Assembly: GCA_964036315.1 (NCBI GenBank) | Contig: OZ038509.1 | Span: 25,553,205-25,617,204, forward strand | Length of the DNA: 64,000 nucleotides | Source of the DNA: Acanthosepion esculentum | Lineage: Eukaryota > Mollusca > Cephalopoda > Sepiida > Sepiidae | Direction of reading: 5' to 3' | Shown here: in pieces, positions 22,617 through 32,925 of the stretch | Position numbering within the stretch: position 1 is the first letter of the stretch | How the letters are laid out: each line of letters begins with the position of its first letter | Program-made: the position numbers and the translations under genes | Notes under the pieces: generated by a model | What the model was told of the DNA's origin: nothing | What the model saw: only the letters and a program-made list of their open reading frames with translations | The model's database searches: none

Positions 22617-23886
22617 CAGGGTGTGATGAGTAAATTGTCACCATTTTATATTTTCAATTTAGTGCATGTGTGTTGGTTGTTTTTGATTTAGTCAACTGCA
22701 CTGTATAGTTGGGTAAGTTGGACACTGTCTGTGAGAAAAAGAGCACCATGACACAATTCAATCCGCCCGAAATTTGGAAATGGCATGCACTACTACTTGA
22801 CATTCACAATACAAACATTTCAGAGTGTTTGCCTGTCAATCTGAGGACAATGCAGATGATTTGGAAAGAGCTGGATGAGTCTAATGGTGATTACGAAGGT
22901 ACAGCAGCTCAGAAAACTCACTTGGATCATTCTGATCAGAAAAAAACTCCCAAATTTGTTGGAGAGATCCAAGCCATGATTGATAGTGATCTCTTCAAGT
23001 CACTCAAGTCCATAGCCATGGATACAAGAGAGTCTGAGTTTCTTATCAGGCAGGTAGTGCATGAAGACATTCGGTATTTCTCATACAAGATGAGAAAGAG
23101 CCAATTTTGATCCCAAGCATTGAACGATAAAAAGGACAGACTGCACTATAAATCTTTTGAAAAACTCACGCATCCCATCCATTCAAACAAGCTTTCTGTT
23201 TTTAGACAAGAAAAATGTCTGCTAGGATAAGACAGTGAACACACAGAACAAGTGTTGGCTTGCTGTGTCCCCCCAAAATGTACTGAGGATGATGAAAATC
23301 AAATATCTAATCACCATCATGATGTTTGGAGTGATCCCCTGAGACGGGGACACTAGGCCTCCATCCATCTTCCTATAGGGCCTCAGACTCAACAGCCTAT
23401 ATCAAGTGCATTGAGGAGGTAGTGCTGCCCTTGGTCAAGAGGGTGGCTGTTGGAAGAACTTATATCTGGCAACAGGACTCTGCACCATGCCACACAAGCA
23501 AGAGAACCCAGTCATGGCTGGCAGACAGTTTCTGCAACCACATCACCTTTTACATCTGGCCACCTAAATCCCCAGACAGCAACCCTCCTGAGCAGTTGAT
23601 TGACAGACTAACAAAACTCCTTGTAACACTAAAGATGAACTGAAGGCAAGGATTGTGGCAGTATTCACCATCTTAACAAGGAGACTGTCCAGAAGAGTTG
23701 CAGGAGATTCTGAAGTCGTCTGGAGGTCATGGTTGAAGCTTATGATGATTTTATTGAATTAATTTACTCTTTTTTGTATTTGAAGATATTTTTGTGTCAT
23801 TTTGGTAAAGATATATGTTAAAATGAGATGTCAGTGTTATTTTCATTTTTGCGTAATTTAGACGATAATTTATCCATCGCATCCGA
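22617..23886 (+). mobile_element. Mariner/Tc1-type transposon, 1270 bp, decayed
   Basis: The element starts CAGGGTGTGATGAGTAAATT at 22617 and ends GATAATTTATCCATCGCATC CGA at 23886. The ends are imperfect inverted repeats of about 26 bp (AATTTA-(C/T)(T/C)-CATC-(A/G)-CA-(C/T)-CC shared). Both sides carry the TA target dinucleotide (22615-22616 and 23887-23888). Length and layout fit the mariner superfamily. The GATA array begins directly at the right-hand TA. Confidence 0.9.
22748..23640 (+). pseudogene. Mariner-type transposase, broken
   Basis: A DDE transposase of the IS630-Tc1-mariner group. N-terminal part (22748-23110): helix-turn-helix-like region with VVHEDIRYFSYKMRKSQF, corresponding to the end of the DNA-binding half. 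The middle (23111-23420) is disrupted by stops and shifts but still reads TQNKCWLA, NVLRMMKIKYL and IMMFGV, the region of the first catalytic Asp. C-terminal part (23422-23643): WQQDSAPCHTSKRTQSWL with the second Asp, then WPPKSPDSNPPE. I count 37 residues between that Asp and the Glu of NPPE, longer than the D34D of classical mariner and D34E of Tc1. The frame ends soon after. Not functional. Confidence 0.85.
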
Positions 23887-23921
23887 TAGATAGATAGATA
23901 GATAGATAGATATGAACACTG

Positions 23922-23954
<33 letters not shown>

Positions 23955-23963
23955 TGAACACTG

Positions 23964-23996
<33 letters not shown>

Positions 23997-25676
23997 TGAA
24001 CACTTAGATAGATAGATAGATATGAACACTTAGATAGATAGATAGATATGAACACTGAGATAGATAGATAAATAGATAGATAGATAGATATGAACACTGA
24101 GATAGATAGATAAATAGATAGATAGATAGATATGAACACTGAGATAGATAGATAAATAGATAGATAGATAGATATGAACACTGAGATAGATAGATAAATA
24201 GATAGATAGATAGATATGAACACTGAGATAGATAGATAAATAGATAGATAGATAGATATGAACACTGAGATAGATAGATAAATAGATAGATAGATAGATA
24301 TGAACACTGAGATAGATAGATAAATAGATAGATAGATAGATATGAACACTGAGATAGATAGATAAATAGATAGATAGATAGATATGAACACTGAGATAGA
24401 TAGATAAATAGATAGATAGATAGATATGAACACTGAGATAGATAGATAAATAGATAGATAGATAGATATGAACACTGAGATAGATAGATAAATAGATAGA
24501 TAGATAGATATGAACACTGAGATAGATAGATAAATAGATAGATAGATAGATATGAACACTGAGATAGATAGATAAATAGATAGATAGATAGATATGAACA
24601 CTGAGATAGATAGATAAATAGATAGATAGATAGATATGAACACTGAGATAGATAGATAAATAGATAGATAGATAGATATGAACACTGAGATAGATAGATA
24701 AATAGATAGATAGATAGATATGAACACTGAGATAGATAGATAAATAGATAGATAGATAGATATGAACACTGAGATAGATAGATAAATAGATAGATAGATA
24801 GATATGAACACTGAGATAGATAGATAAATAGATAGATAGATAGATATGAACACTGAGATAGATAGATAAATAGATAGATAGATAGATATGAACACTGAGA
24901 TAGATAGATAAATAGATAGATAGATATGAACACTGAGATAGATAGATAAATAGATAGATAGATATGAACACTGAGATAGATAGATAAATAGATAGATAGA
25001 TATGAACACTGAGATAGATAGATAAATAGATAGATAGATATGAACACTGAGATAGATAGATAAATAGATAGATAGATATGAACACTGAGATAGATAGATA
25101 AATAGATAGATAGATATGAACACTGAGATAGATAGATAAATAGATAGATAGATATGAACACTGAGATAGATAGATAAATAGATAGATAGATATGAACACT
25201 GAGATAGATAGATAAATAGATAGATAGATATGAACACTGAGATAGATAGATAAATAGATAGATAGATATGAACACTGAGATAGATAGATAAATAGATAGA
25301 TAGATATGAACACTGAGATAGATAGATAAATAGATAGATAGATATGAACACTGAGATAGATAGATAAATAGATAGATAGATATGAACACTGAGATAGATA
25401 GATAAATAGATAGATAGATATGAACACTGAGATAGATAGATAAATAGATAGATATGAACACTGAGATAGATAGATAGATAGATAGATATGAACACTGAGA
25501 TAGATAGATAGATAGATAGATATGAACACTGAGATAGATAAATAGATAGATAGATATGAACACTGAGATAGATAAATAGATAGATAGATATGAACACTGA
25601 GATAGATAAATAGATAGATAGATATGAAAACTGAGATAGATAAATAGATAGATAGATATGAACACTGAGATAGATA
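23887..25676. repeat. GATA-based minisatellite with stepped unit length
   Basis: Each unit is TGAACACTGA plus a run of GATA with one GATAAATA interruption. Measured from successive TGAACACTGA blocks, 20 units from 24049 to 24889 are 42 bp, the next 14 (to 25421) are 38 bp, and the last 7 (to 25659) are 34 bp; each step removes one tetranucleotide. Units left of 24049 are irregular. Minus-strand frames of Ile, Tyr, Leu and Ser over hundreds of codons are artefacts. Confidence 0.97.
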
Positions 25677-25728
25677 TGTCAGTTTTCTTTTCAGTTTTAC
25701 ATAATTTAACGGACAATTTCTTCATTGC

Positions 25729-25735
<7 letters not shown>
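25677..25735 (+). mobile_element. Second mariner 3' terminus beyond the GATA array
   Basis: GTCAGTTTTCTTTTCAGTTT through GACAATTTCTTCATTGCACC TTA aligns base for base with 23829-23887, the 3' end of the mariner (GTCAGTGTTATTTTCATTTT through GATAATTTATCCATCGCATC). Orientation is the same and a TA tract follows. The GATA array is therefore bracketed by two versions of the same transposon end. Confidence 0.75.
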
Positions 25736-25772
<37 letters not shown>

Positions 25773-26430
25773 ATAAATCTCTCATCTTTTGTTTCTTCAT
25801 TTGCTTGACTTTTGGATTGCCATTTCAGGCAAGGGTAAGTTTTGTGAAAATACTGACAACATTCTTGCACATAAAATTTGAACACATGCATTCCTCTTTT
25901 GTTTTTTGTCACTTTCTTAAAAATGAATCACTGGTTTAAAAAAAAAAGCAAATCAAATGAGAAGATAAAGCAAGAGTGAAAAAAAATGAAAGTTTCCCAC
26001 ACGTGTTTTTACAGCCCTTTTCTCCGTTTATTTACTGGCTTAGCCAAAGAAAATCAATATCTTGTGACTGCTGGGGAGACAAAGCTGAAAATGAGCTTCG
26101 TGAATATTTCATGTCAATGGGAGAAGTTGGAAAGATTAAGGAGCTATACATACGACATGCCACAATCGGAAGCTATGTGCCTCCACGTAAAGCAGGTGCT
26201 GTCAAACAGCTCAATCATTGATTTGGATTTACGTGTCCAGTGATTGAAAGTGGAGTGGGGGTGGGGTGGGGTCATCCATTATTTTAAAGACACATAATAA
26301 ATGAATGGTTTCCAAGTATGACACAAGGCAAATCATTAATGGTCAAATAGAATCATCAATTCTACAAAACTACAATATTTAAACCCTAATATTTATTGCT
26401 TTCTATCTGAAATTTTAGGATGATTATTTA
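25732..26430. other. (TA)n, then mostly unannotated sequence
   Basis: (TA)n at 25732-25770. The remainder contains the weak exon candidate at 26015-26186 and a G-rich run at about 26254-26271; otherwise I see nothing. Confidence 0.6.
26015..26186 (+). other. Weak candidate exon
   Basis: A 172-bp segment with higher GC lies between an acceptor-like GTTTTTACAG (ending 26014) and a donor-like CAC|GTAAAG (from 26187). Two of its forward frames are open throughout (one includes ENQYLVTAGETKLKMSF, the other ENELREYFMSMGEVGKIKEL). I recognise neither, and no partner exon is seen. Two simultaneously open frames over 57 codons can arise by chance. Confidence 0.15.
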
Positions 26431-27397
26431 CAGTCAGACTAATATCCTCATCTTTTGTTGCTGTTATCACAACGTTTCAGCTTTCTGGGATGAGGAATTA
26501 TCATTATTTCCATTATTTACAGTCAGACTAATATCCTCATCTTTGTTGTTATTATCACAATGTTTCGGCTTTCTGGGATGAGGAATTCTCATTATTTACA
26601 TTATTTACAGTCAGACCAATATCCTTATCTTTGTTGTTATTATCACAATGTTTTGGCTTTCTGGGATGAGGAATTATCATTATTTCCATTATTTACAGTC
26701 AGACTAGTATCCTCATCTTTGTTGTTATTATCACAATGTTTTGGCTTTCTAGGATGAGGAATTATCATTATTTACATTATTTACAGTCAGACCAATATCC
26801 TTATCTTTGTTGTTATTATCACAATGTTTTGGCTTTCTGGGATGAGGAATTATCATTATTTACATTATTTACAGTCAGACCAATATCCTTATCTTTGTTG
26901 TTATTATCACAATGTTTTGGCTTTCTGGGATGAGGAATTATCATTATTTCCATTATTTACAGTCAGACTAGTATCCTCATCTTTGTTGTTATTATCACAA
27001 TGTTTTGGCTTTCTAGGATGAGGAATTATCATTATTTCCATTATTTACAGTCAGACCAATATCCTTATCTTTGTTGTTATTATCACAATGTTTTGGCTTT
27101 CTGGGATGAGGAATTATCATTATTTACATTATTTACAGTCAGACTAATATCCTCATCTTTGTTGTTACTATCTGAACGTTTTGGCTTTCTGGGATGAGGA
27201 ATTATCATTATTTCCATTATTTACAGTCAGACTAATATCCTCACCTTTGTTGTTATTATCATAACATTTTGGCTTTCTGGGATGAGGAATTATCATTATT
27301 TACATTATTTAGTCAGACTAATATCCTCATCTTTTGTTGCTGTTATCACAACATTTCACCTTTCTGCAATGAGGAATTATCATTAGCTATTCATTAA
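26431..27397. repeat. 88-bp minisatellite, about 11 units, from a SINE tail
   Basis: Units begin CAGTCAGACTAATATCCTCA at 26431, 26520, 26608, 26696, 26784, 26872, 26960, 27048, 27136, 27224 and 27311. The unit has the same order as the tail of SINE family 1 in reverse complement: CTGGGATGAGG, TTACATTATTT, CAGACTAATATCCTCATCTT, GTTATTATCACAATGTTTCG. Compare CTGAGATGAGG and CGGACTATTGTCCTCATCTT in SINE copies. The 65-codon frames spaced at multiples of 88 bp are artefacts. Confidence 0.9.
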
Positions 27398-27629
27398 TAA
27401 TACACCTCTAGCATCCTGATCTTTCATATCTTTTCAGCTTCATCTACTGACATATTAATTTATTATTAACTCGCCCACCTTCTGTCGCATCAATATTAAT
27501 TGCTTTTCATACTTGATATGAAGTTTTTATTAAATATAGCTTAGTCTGGGAATTCAAATGATTGCTCATAATTTTATCCAGATTTAGCAGAGGTGCTAGA
27601 AAGAAAATGTCGCTGTAAAATTGGTAGTT

Positions 27630-27985
27630 TATAGCCACACTGATGAGCTGTGATACAGTGAAACGGTCTGTCTGTGGATGACAATATATACACCCCAGAA
27701 AATTTAATTCCAGTTGTGCACGCTAGAGAGAAAGTGTGAATTTGTAAACAGTAACTACTACTGCTAATACTGCAAAGCTCTTCCATGAATTGAGCTCTCT
27801 TGTTCATTGCCATGTTTATTCAAAGGAGAAATACGTAAAAATCCACCTTCCTCTCAGCTGAGTGCTGATAGCTGAGGGGTAAAATCTCTGACTAATGCCA
27901 AATCAGTCGGGTTTCAATCTTGGCTTGAGGCAATCGGATGTCTAGCCACACTGATGAGCTGATGTGGATGACTATATATATATAT
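27630..27985 (+). mobile_element. SINE family 2, tail plus second copy
   Basis: Bases 27633-27690 are a SINE family 2 tail (AGCCACACTGATGAGCTGTG, GTCTGTCTGTGGATGAC). A fuller copy follows at 27691-27985: TTTGTAAACAGTAACTACTA, then a tRNA-like core with GCTGAGGGGTAAAATC and a B-box-like GGGTTTCAATC (27908-27918), and the same tail, ending at (TA)n. The arrangement is a head-to-tail dimer. Bases 27398-27629 hold nothing I recognise. Confidence 0.75.
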
Positions 27986-28015
27986 GTGTGTGTATGTATA
28001 TATATATATTCAGGA

Positions 28016-28260
28016 ATTCAGGAAGTCATTTGGGCCACTAACACAAAAAAGAGAATGTCTCATATCATGAATATTTAACATCAAAAAACATAAGAAAAAA
28101 ATTAATTATTTTTAATATGTGAAAAAATCTATATGCCTGATGAAGTTTGCAAGACCAGAAACTTGTGTAGTAAAATTATGGAAAATAAAGCATAATATTT
28201 TTTTAAAAATCCACATTACAACCAAAAACGTTTGCGGTTTCTCTCTTCTTTTTAATATAC
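28016..28260 (+). repeat. Dispersed repeat with CTGATGA...GAAAC
   Basis: Contains CCTGATGAAGTTTGC...CCAGAAACTTGTG (28136-28168), a block like those in PLE and other retroelement ends. The two core strings of a hammerhead ribozyme are present, but the intervening stem pairs poorly here. No frame. Confidence 0.4.
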
Positions 28261-28297
28261 ACACTTTTCTCTCGTTGGAACTGCTATAACCTCTTCC

Positions 28298-28301
<4 letters not shown>

Positions 28302-28353
<52 letters not shown>
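28302..28353. repeat. (TA)n microsatellite
   Basis: About 26 TA dinucleotides. Sequence from here to 28500 is AT-rich and unclassified. Confidence 0.95.
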
Positions 28354-28355
<2 letters not shown>

Positions 28356-28509
28356 CCATGCAGCGAAAGTATTTTTAATGCTTGAACTCATTCTTCATAT
28401 ATTTTGCGTTTGGCTCACCTATATATGGACTACAGTTTGAGGAATTTTTTAAAAATTAGCCCAAAAAGTAGTTGTTTTGTATTTTATATAAGAGAAAATT
28501 ATTATATAT

Positions 28510-28725
28510 CGTTAAAAAAATGAGAGACATTATTTTTTTATTAGAAATTTTATTATGACAAAAAGAAAAAAGTCATTATATGATTAAATTTTGCTGTTGT
28601 CAAAATATCCTCCTTTAGCCTTGATTACTTCAGGACAAATTTTTGACATTCATTGCAAAAGTTTCTCAAAGTACAAGTTTGGTAATTGATTCCATTTTTT
28701 TTTCTCAGTGACTCTTTTACTCAAT
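28510..28725 (-). pseudogene. Tc1-like transposase C-terminal fragment
   Basis: The minus strand reads NQLPNLYFEKLLQ, stop, MSKICPEVIKAKGGYFDNSK and then I and a stop. The VIKAKGG(Y/H) ending is typical of Tc1-like transposases, whose last residues run S-M-P-x-R-x-x-A-V-I-x-A-x-G-G. One in-frame stop and the lack of the catalytic domain make it a relic. The left sequence TAAAAAAATGAGAGACATTA may be the old inverted terminus. Confidence 0.6.
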
Positions 28726-28872
28726 AGTGCATTATGGGTAGTAAGGCCTATTGTATTATCCTAATGATTATTTTGTGGGTGGTAGAGGTTGTGTTTTAAA
28801 CTATTCTAAAGGCTATTTATATTTACATATGCTTTGACTCTGATATTAAGCACTTTTATACATAGAAACTTT

Positions 28873-28910
<38 letters not shown>

Positions 28911-29317
28911 ACAATGAGGAACAAATAAGAAAGGCTTATAAATTTAACGTTTTGTTTTTATCTTAAAATGAAATATGGAGGTGAAAAGAGAATTCTGGTA
29001 TTTTTGTGTTTGGTTTTCATTGGTTAAGCAGACTTCATGTGTATTTGTCCTGTCAAGCAGCGTTTGTGCATATAATTCATGTATGCATGTCTATTACAAT
29101 TCTAGTTTGTCTATGATGGATTCACATGATAAAGTGTATACGTGTAATTCTCTGTAGTAAGCATCAAGCATCTAAAAAGAAAAGAAGTAAGCAAACTAAG
29201 TTCAAATTCCTGCTGGACATACTGATGCTCCCTTTCTGATAATGTCAAAGGCATGAGTCCATCTTTCCCTGAGATTTCCCAAGTTTTTGTCTGGTTTACC
29301 ATGATAGTTGAAGAAAG
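28726..29317. other. No gene recognised; (AT)n at 28877-28906
   Basis: Two short opposing frames (28975-29157 plus, 29111-29302 minus) show no family features. Confidence 0.6.
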
Positions 29318-29705
29318 GAGCTAAGACATGCTACGCTACATTCATAGAGTTGAATCTTCCTCATTTCCATCATATTACAATGCTAAGGAAGAAGTTCCAC
29401 TTGGACAGCTTTTTCATAAAAGGAATATGTATTTTGCTATTTTGTGGCACAGACTCCCACATGGATGCTTCCCTGTACAATTCAATCTTGACCTCTTCAA
29501 GTTAAGAGTCAACTGTTTTCTATCCTCCCTATCTTCATAATCTTCACTCCCTACCACCTCTTTCATTTTTATGACACACCTCATTCACCATAATCATTTT
29601 CGCATTCGCCTTCTACACTACAATCTTAACCTCTTCAAGTCAAGGGTCAATTGTTATCTATCATCCCTATCCTCATAATCTTCACTCCCTACCACCTCCT
29701 CTTTC
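29318..29705 (+). pseudogene. LINE C-terminal fragment with internal duplication
   Basis: The frame reads LWHRLPHGCFPVQFNLDLFK then LRVNCFLSSLSS and a stop, the end of the WNSLP-type LINE ORF2 also seen at 58382-58804. After the stop, a second copy of its last part (TACAATCTTAACCTCTTCAA ... TATCATCCCTATCCTCATAA) follows at 29620-29690, so the 3' end is duplicated over about 150 bp. 5' truncated and dead. Confidence 0.7.
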
Positions 29706-29914
29706 ACTCTTTCAGTAAACCTTTACTTTGAGTGAGCCTTGTATTAAGTGAACTTCAGTAAACAAAAAAAATGTAAGTGAACACTTATATAAACCAGTGC
29801 AATGGCTGGCAACTACATTTTTCAGAGCACATGCAGCTACCAGGGTATCTAGGAAATGCCTATTATAGATATCTGAGCAACCCGCAGAGCCCACTTGTGT
29901 TTTATACTGAACGG
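29706..29914. repeat. Dispersed repeat with CAGCTACCAGGGTATCTAGG
   Basis: Resembles 14780-14920 in order (GGATACCAG...GGCTAGGCAATCC, GAGCCCACCTGTG). Unclassified and non-coding. Confidence 0.5.
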
Positions 29915-30200
29915 ATCTTATTTAAATTATGCGGACTATTGTCCTCATCTTTGTTGCCATATTTATTACAACATTTCGGCTATTGTATGCTCTGGCCTTC
30001 TTCAGGTGGTTGGATTGTTGAACTGAACCCTTTATTTTGCTCACTGAGGTGGACTGTTCTAGTTCCATGTGCCATGTTTAATGGATGTCAGTTATCTCCT
30101 GTTAATTCCCCTCACCAAGTTCTCCACTGCCTTAACCAGGTATTGAACTCACACTCTTTGGGTCCTGTCACTGGATCTAACTAACACCTTTATCCACTGT
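29915..30200 (-). mobile_element. SINE family 1, near full-length (minus)
   Basis: In reverse complement this carries the tRNA-like head (GATAAAGGTGTTAGTTAGAT), the B-box region GAGTTCAATACC, the body (AATTAACAGGAGATAACTGA), the GGGTTCAGTTC block and the tail (GACAAAGATGAGGACAATAG). It overlaps frames that are not genes. Confidence 0.85.
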
Positions 30201-30303
30201 GACAGGACCCAAAGAGTGAGGGGAATTAACAGGTGACAAAGATGAGGACAATAGTCCGAATAATGTAAATAGTGTACATAATACCTCATCTCAGAAATAT
30301 AGA
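30201..30303 (+). mobile_element. SINE family 1, internally deleted copy
   Basis: From CAGGACCCAAAGAGTGAGGG to AATTAACAGGTG the head is present; it then jumps to GACAAAGATGAGGACAATAG and the tail, omitting about 150 bp. It faces the copy at 29915-30200 head to head, forming a large palindrome. Confidence 0.8.
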
Positions 30304-30359
30304 CAGATACTGAATGGACCTTAGTTACAGCTTCTGAGAGAGTGCACATAATTTAATGC

Positions 30360-30625
30360 AATCAATTTTTTGAACACGACCACCACACTCATACCCTCAG
30401 CCATTGTGACTTGTGACTTTATGCTATTACAACCATCAGTGTCTTCAGAACGATTCTGTCTACCCAATTTTCCTCACAAGTTTTGGTTTAACTTATGACT
30501 TTACTGATTTTATCAAGAAGTCATCTATTCCCAGACAAATCAACCCTGGTGAGATTTGAACCCAGGTCTCATGAACAGAAAGCACACATTCTAACCTTTT
30601 GGACATATGCACATGTTTACATAAA
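30360..30625 (-). mobile_element. tRNA-like SINE, third family candidate
   Basis: On the minus strand, GGGTTCAAATCTC (about 30547-30559) fits a B box well, preceded by CATGAGACCT and an upstream AAAAGGTTAGAATGTGTGC that could be the decayed A-box half. The tail is unlike families 1 and 2. Confidence 0.5.
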
Positions 30626-31412
30626 CCCCTCACACAAAATTAACTCACCTGCCCTGGTAGTGAAATAGCTGTTACTATCATTGACAAGGCCCTGATATTT
30701 ACTCATATGTGTGTGTGTGTATAGAATGGTCTGTAAAAGGGTGAAACATCAGTTATTTTTTATTTACTTTTGTTAGGAACTATTTTTGCAGATGAGGGTT
30801 AGGCTTAATGAGAGAAGAAAGGTTAATTTTTTTCTTTGTTTGATATTTATCAGGTTTGGAACTGTTTTGTGTTCTACAATAAAAGACTTTCAAAAAAGTC
30901 TGGTTTTAAAAATACCAAAAAGAACATCTCCAACTGACGGCTTCATACCGACAAAGCTCTATTGATAAAGCCGGCTTTTATGTGCACCATTTCCAAAAAT
31001 GGCTGGAGTGCTTCCCACAGAATCAACACAAATCTCTTCAGAGACAATTGTAAAAGATGCAAAGACAAGGAGGATTCTTCAATTTGTTACCGCATCTGTG
31101 CTCATTAGATGAGACAGAATTGTTTTTCTCCAAAGAAGATTCTACTTCTCAGAGAATGGAACTAATTCAATTACTTCCTGACGTTCAGAAACTTTTAGTT
31201 GTCACTATTTTTATATGTGGAAGCTATTACAAACTGAAATTTTTGTTGAGACTGACAGACCTGTTTTATTTTTTGATGTTAGTATTTTATTCAATTTAGT
31301 TTTGGTTTTCCTTAAGTGAATGAATTATTTTACTCTTCCATCTTTTTCAACTGATAGATTTCAGCATCGTTTCAGTAAATATATTAGTGTGTATCTATGT
31401 AGTGTTTTTTTA
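30626..31412. other. No gene recognised
   Basis: A plus frame at 31057-31299 (80 codons) follows a somewhat less AT-rich stretch, but no motif is recognisable and no splice structure can be argued. Confidence 0.55.
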
Positions 31413-32925
31413 AGCCCTTTACTCTAAAGCTTATTTCATGGACACATCTAAAGACTATCTATGACTGCATCATATTCTTAATGTTATTATTATTATATGT
31501 AAGGGAAAATGAAAAGATCTTTTTCATTTTTAAAGCCCTTTACTCTAAAGCTTATTTCATGGACACATCTAAAGACTATCTATGACTGCTTCATATTCTT
31601 AATGTTATTATTATTATATGTAAGGGAAAATGAAAAGATCTTTTTCATTTTTTAAGCCCTTTACTCTAAAGCTTATTTCATGGACACATCTAAAGACTAT
31701 CTATGACTGCATCATATTCTTAATGTTATTATTATTATATGTAAGGGAAAATGAAAAGATCTTTTTCATTTTTAAAGCCCTTTACTCTAAAGCTTATTTC
31801 ATGGACACATCTAAAGACTATCTATGACTGCATCATATTCTTAATGTTATTATTATTATATGTAAGGGAAAATGAAAAGATCTTTTTCATTTTTAAAGCC
31901 CTTTACTCTAAAGCTTATTTCATGGACACATCTAAAGACTATCTATGACTGCATCATATTCTTAATGTTATTATTATTATATGTAAGGGAAAATGAAAAG
32001 ATCTTTTTCATTTTTAAAGCCCTTTACTCTAAAGCTTATTTCATGGACACATCTAAAGACTATCTATGACTGCATCATATTCTTAATGTTATTATTATTA
32101 TATGTAAGGGAAAATGAAAAGATCTTTTTCATTTTTTAAGCCCTTTACTCTAAAGCTTATTTCATGGACACATCTAAAGACTATCTATGACTGCATCATA
32201 TTCTTAATGTTATTATTTTTATTATATGTAAGGGAAAATGAAAAGATCTTTTTCATTTTTAAAGCCCTTTACTCTAAAGCTTATTTCATGGACACATCTA
32301 AAGACTATCTATGACTGCATCATATTCTTAATGTTATTATTATTATATGTAAGGGAAAATGAAAAGATCTTTTTCATTTTTAAAGCCCTTTACTCTAAAG
32401 CTTATTTCATGGACACATCTAAAGACTATCTATGACTGCATCATATTCTTAATGTTATTATTATTATATGTAAGGGAAAATGAAAAGATCTTTTTCATTT
32501 TTAAAGCCCTTTACTCTAAAGCTTATTTCATGGACACATCTAAAGACTATCTATGACTGCATCATATTCTTAATGTTATTATTATTATATGTAAGGGAAA
32601 ATGAAAAGATCTTTTTCATTTTTTAAGCCCTTTACTCTAAAGCTTATTTCATGGACACATCTAAAGACTATCTATGACTGCATCATATTCTTAATGTTAT
32701 TATTATTATATGTAAGGGAAAATGAAAAGATCTTTTTCATTTTTAAAGCCCTTTACTCTAAAGCTTATTTCATGGACACATCTAAAGACTATCTATGACT
32801 GCATCATATTCTTAATGTTATTATTATTATATGTAAGGGAAAATGAAAAGATCTTTTTCATTTTTAAAGCCCTTTACTCTAAAGCTTATTTTGTGTACAT
32901 ATTTAAACACTCTAATTTCATAATA
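31413..32925. repeat. 121-bp satellite array, 13 units
   Basis: Units begin AGCCCTTTACTCTAAAGC at 31413, 31534, 31655, 31776, 31897, 32018, 32139, 32263, 32384, 32505, 32626, 32747 and 32868. One unit is 124 bp. The junction ATTTTTTAAGCC (instead of ATTTTTAAAGCC) occurs at units 3, 7 and 11, giving a 4-unit higher-order period of about 485 bp. Frames of 65 codons on the plus strand are repeats of the same artefact. Confidence 0.97.

Noticed and set aside
23870..25725. Minus-strand frames of about 500-575 codons of YLSIYLSI type
   Set aside because: Translation of GATA repeats. Overlapping frames read the same repeat and have no start or domain context.
28136..28168. Hammerhead ribozyme at CTGATGA...GAAAC
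   Set aside because: Both core strings are present but the intervening segment pairs poorly. Kept only as a dispersed-repeat note.
31057..31299. 80-codon plus frame as a small gene
   Set aside because: Length is compatible with chance in AT-rich DNA and I see no motif or signal.
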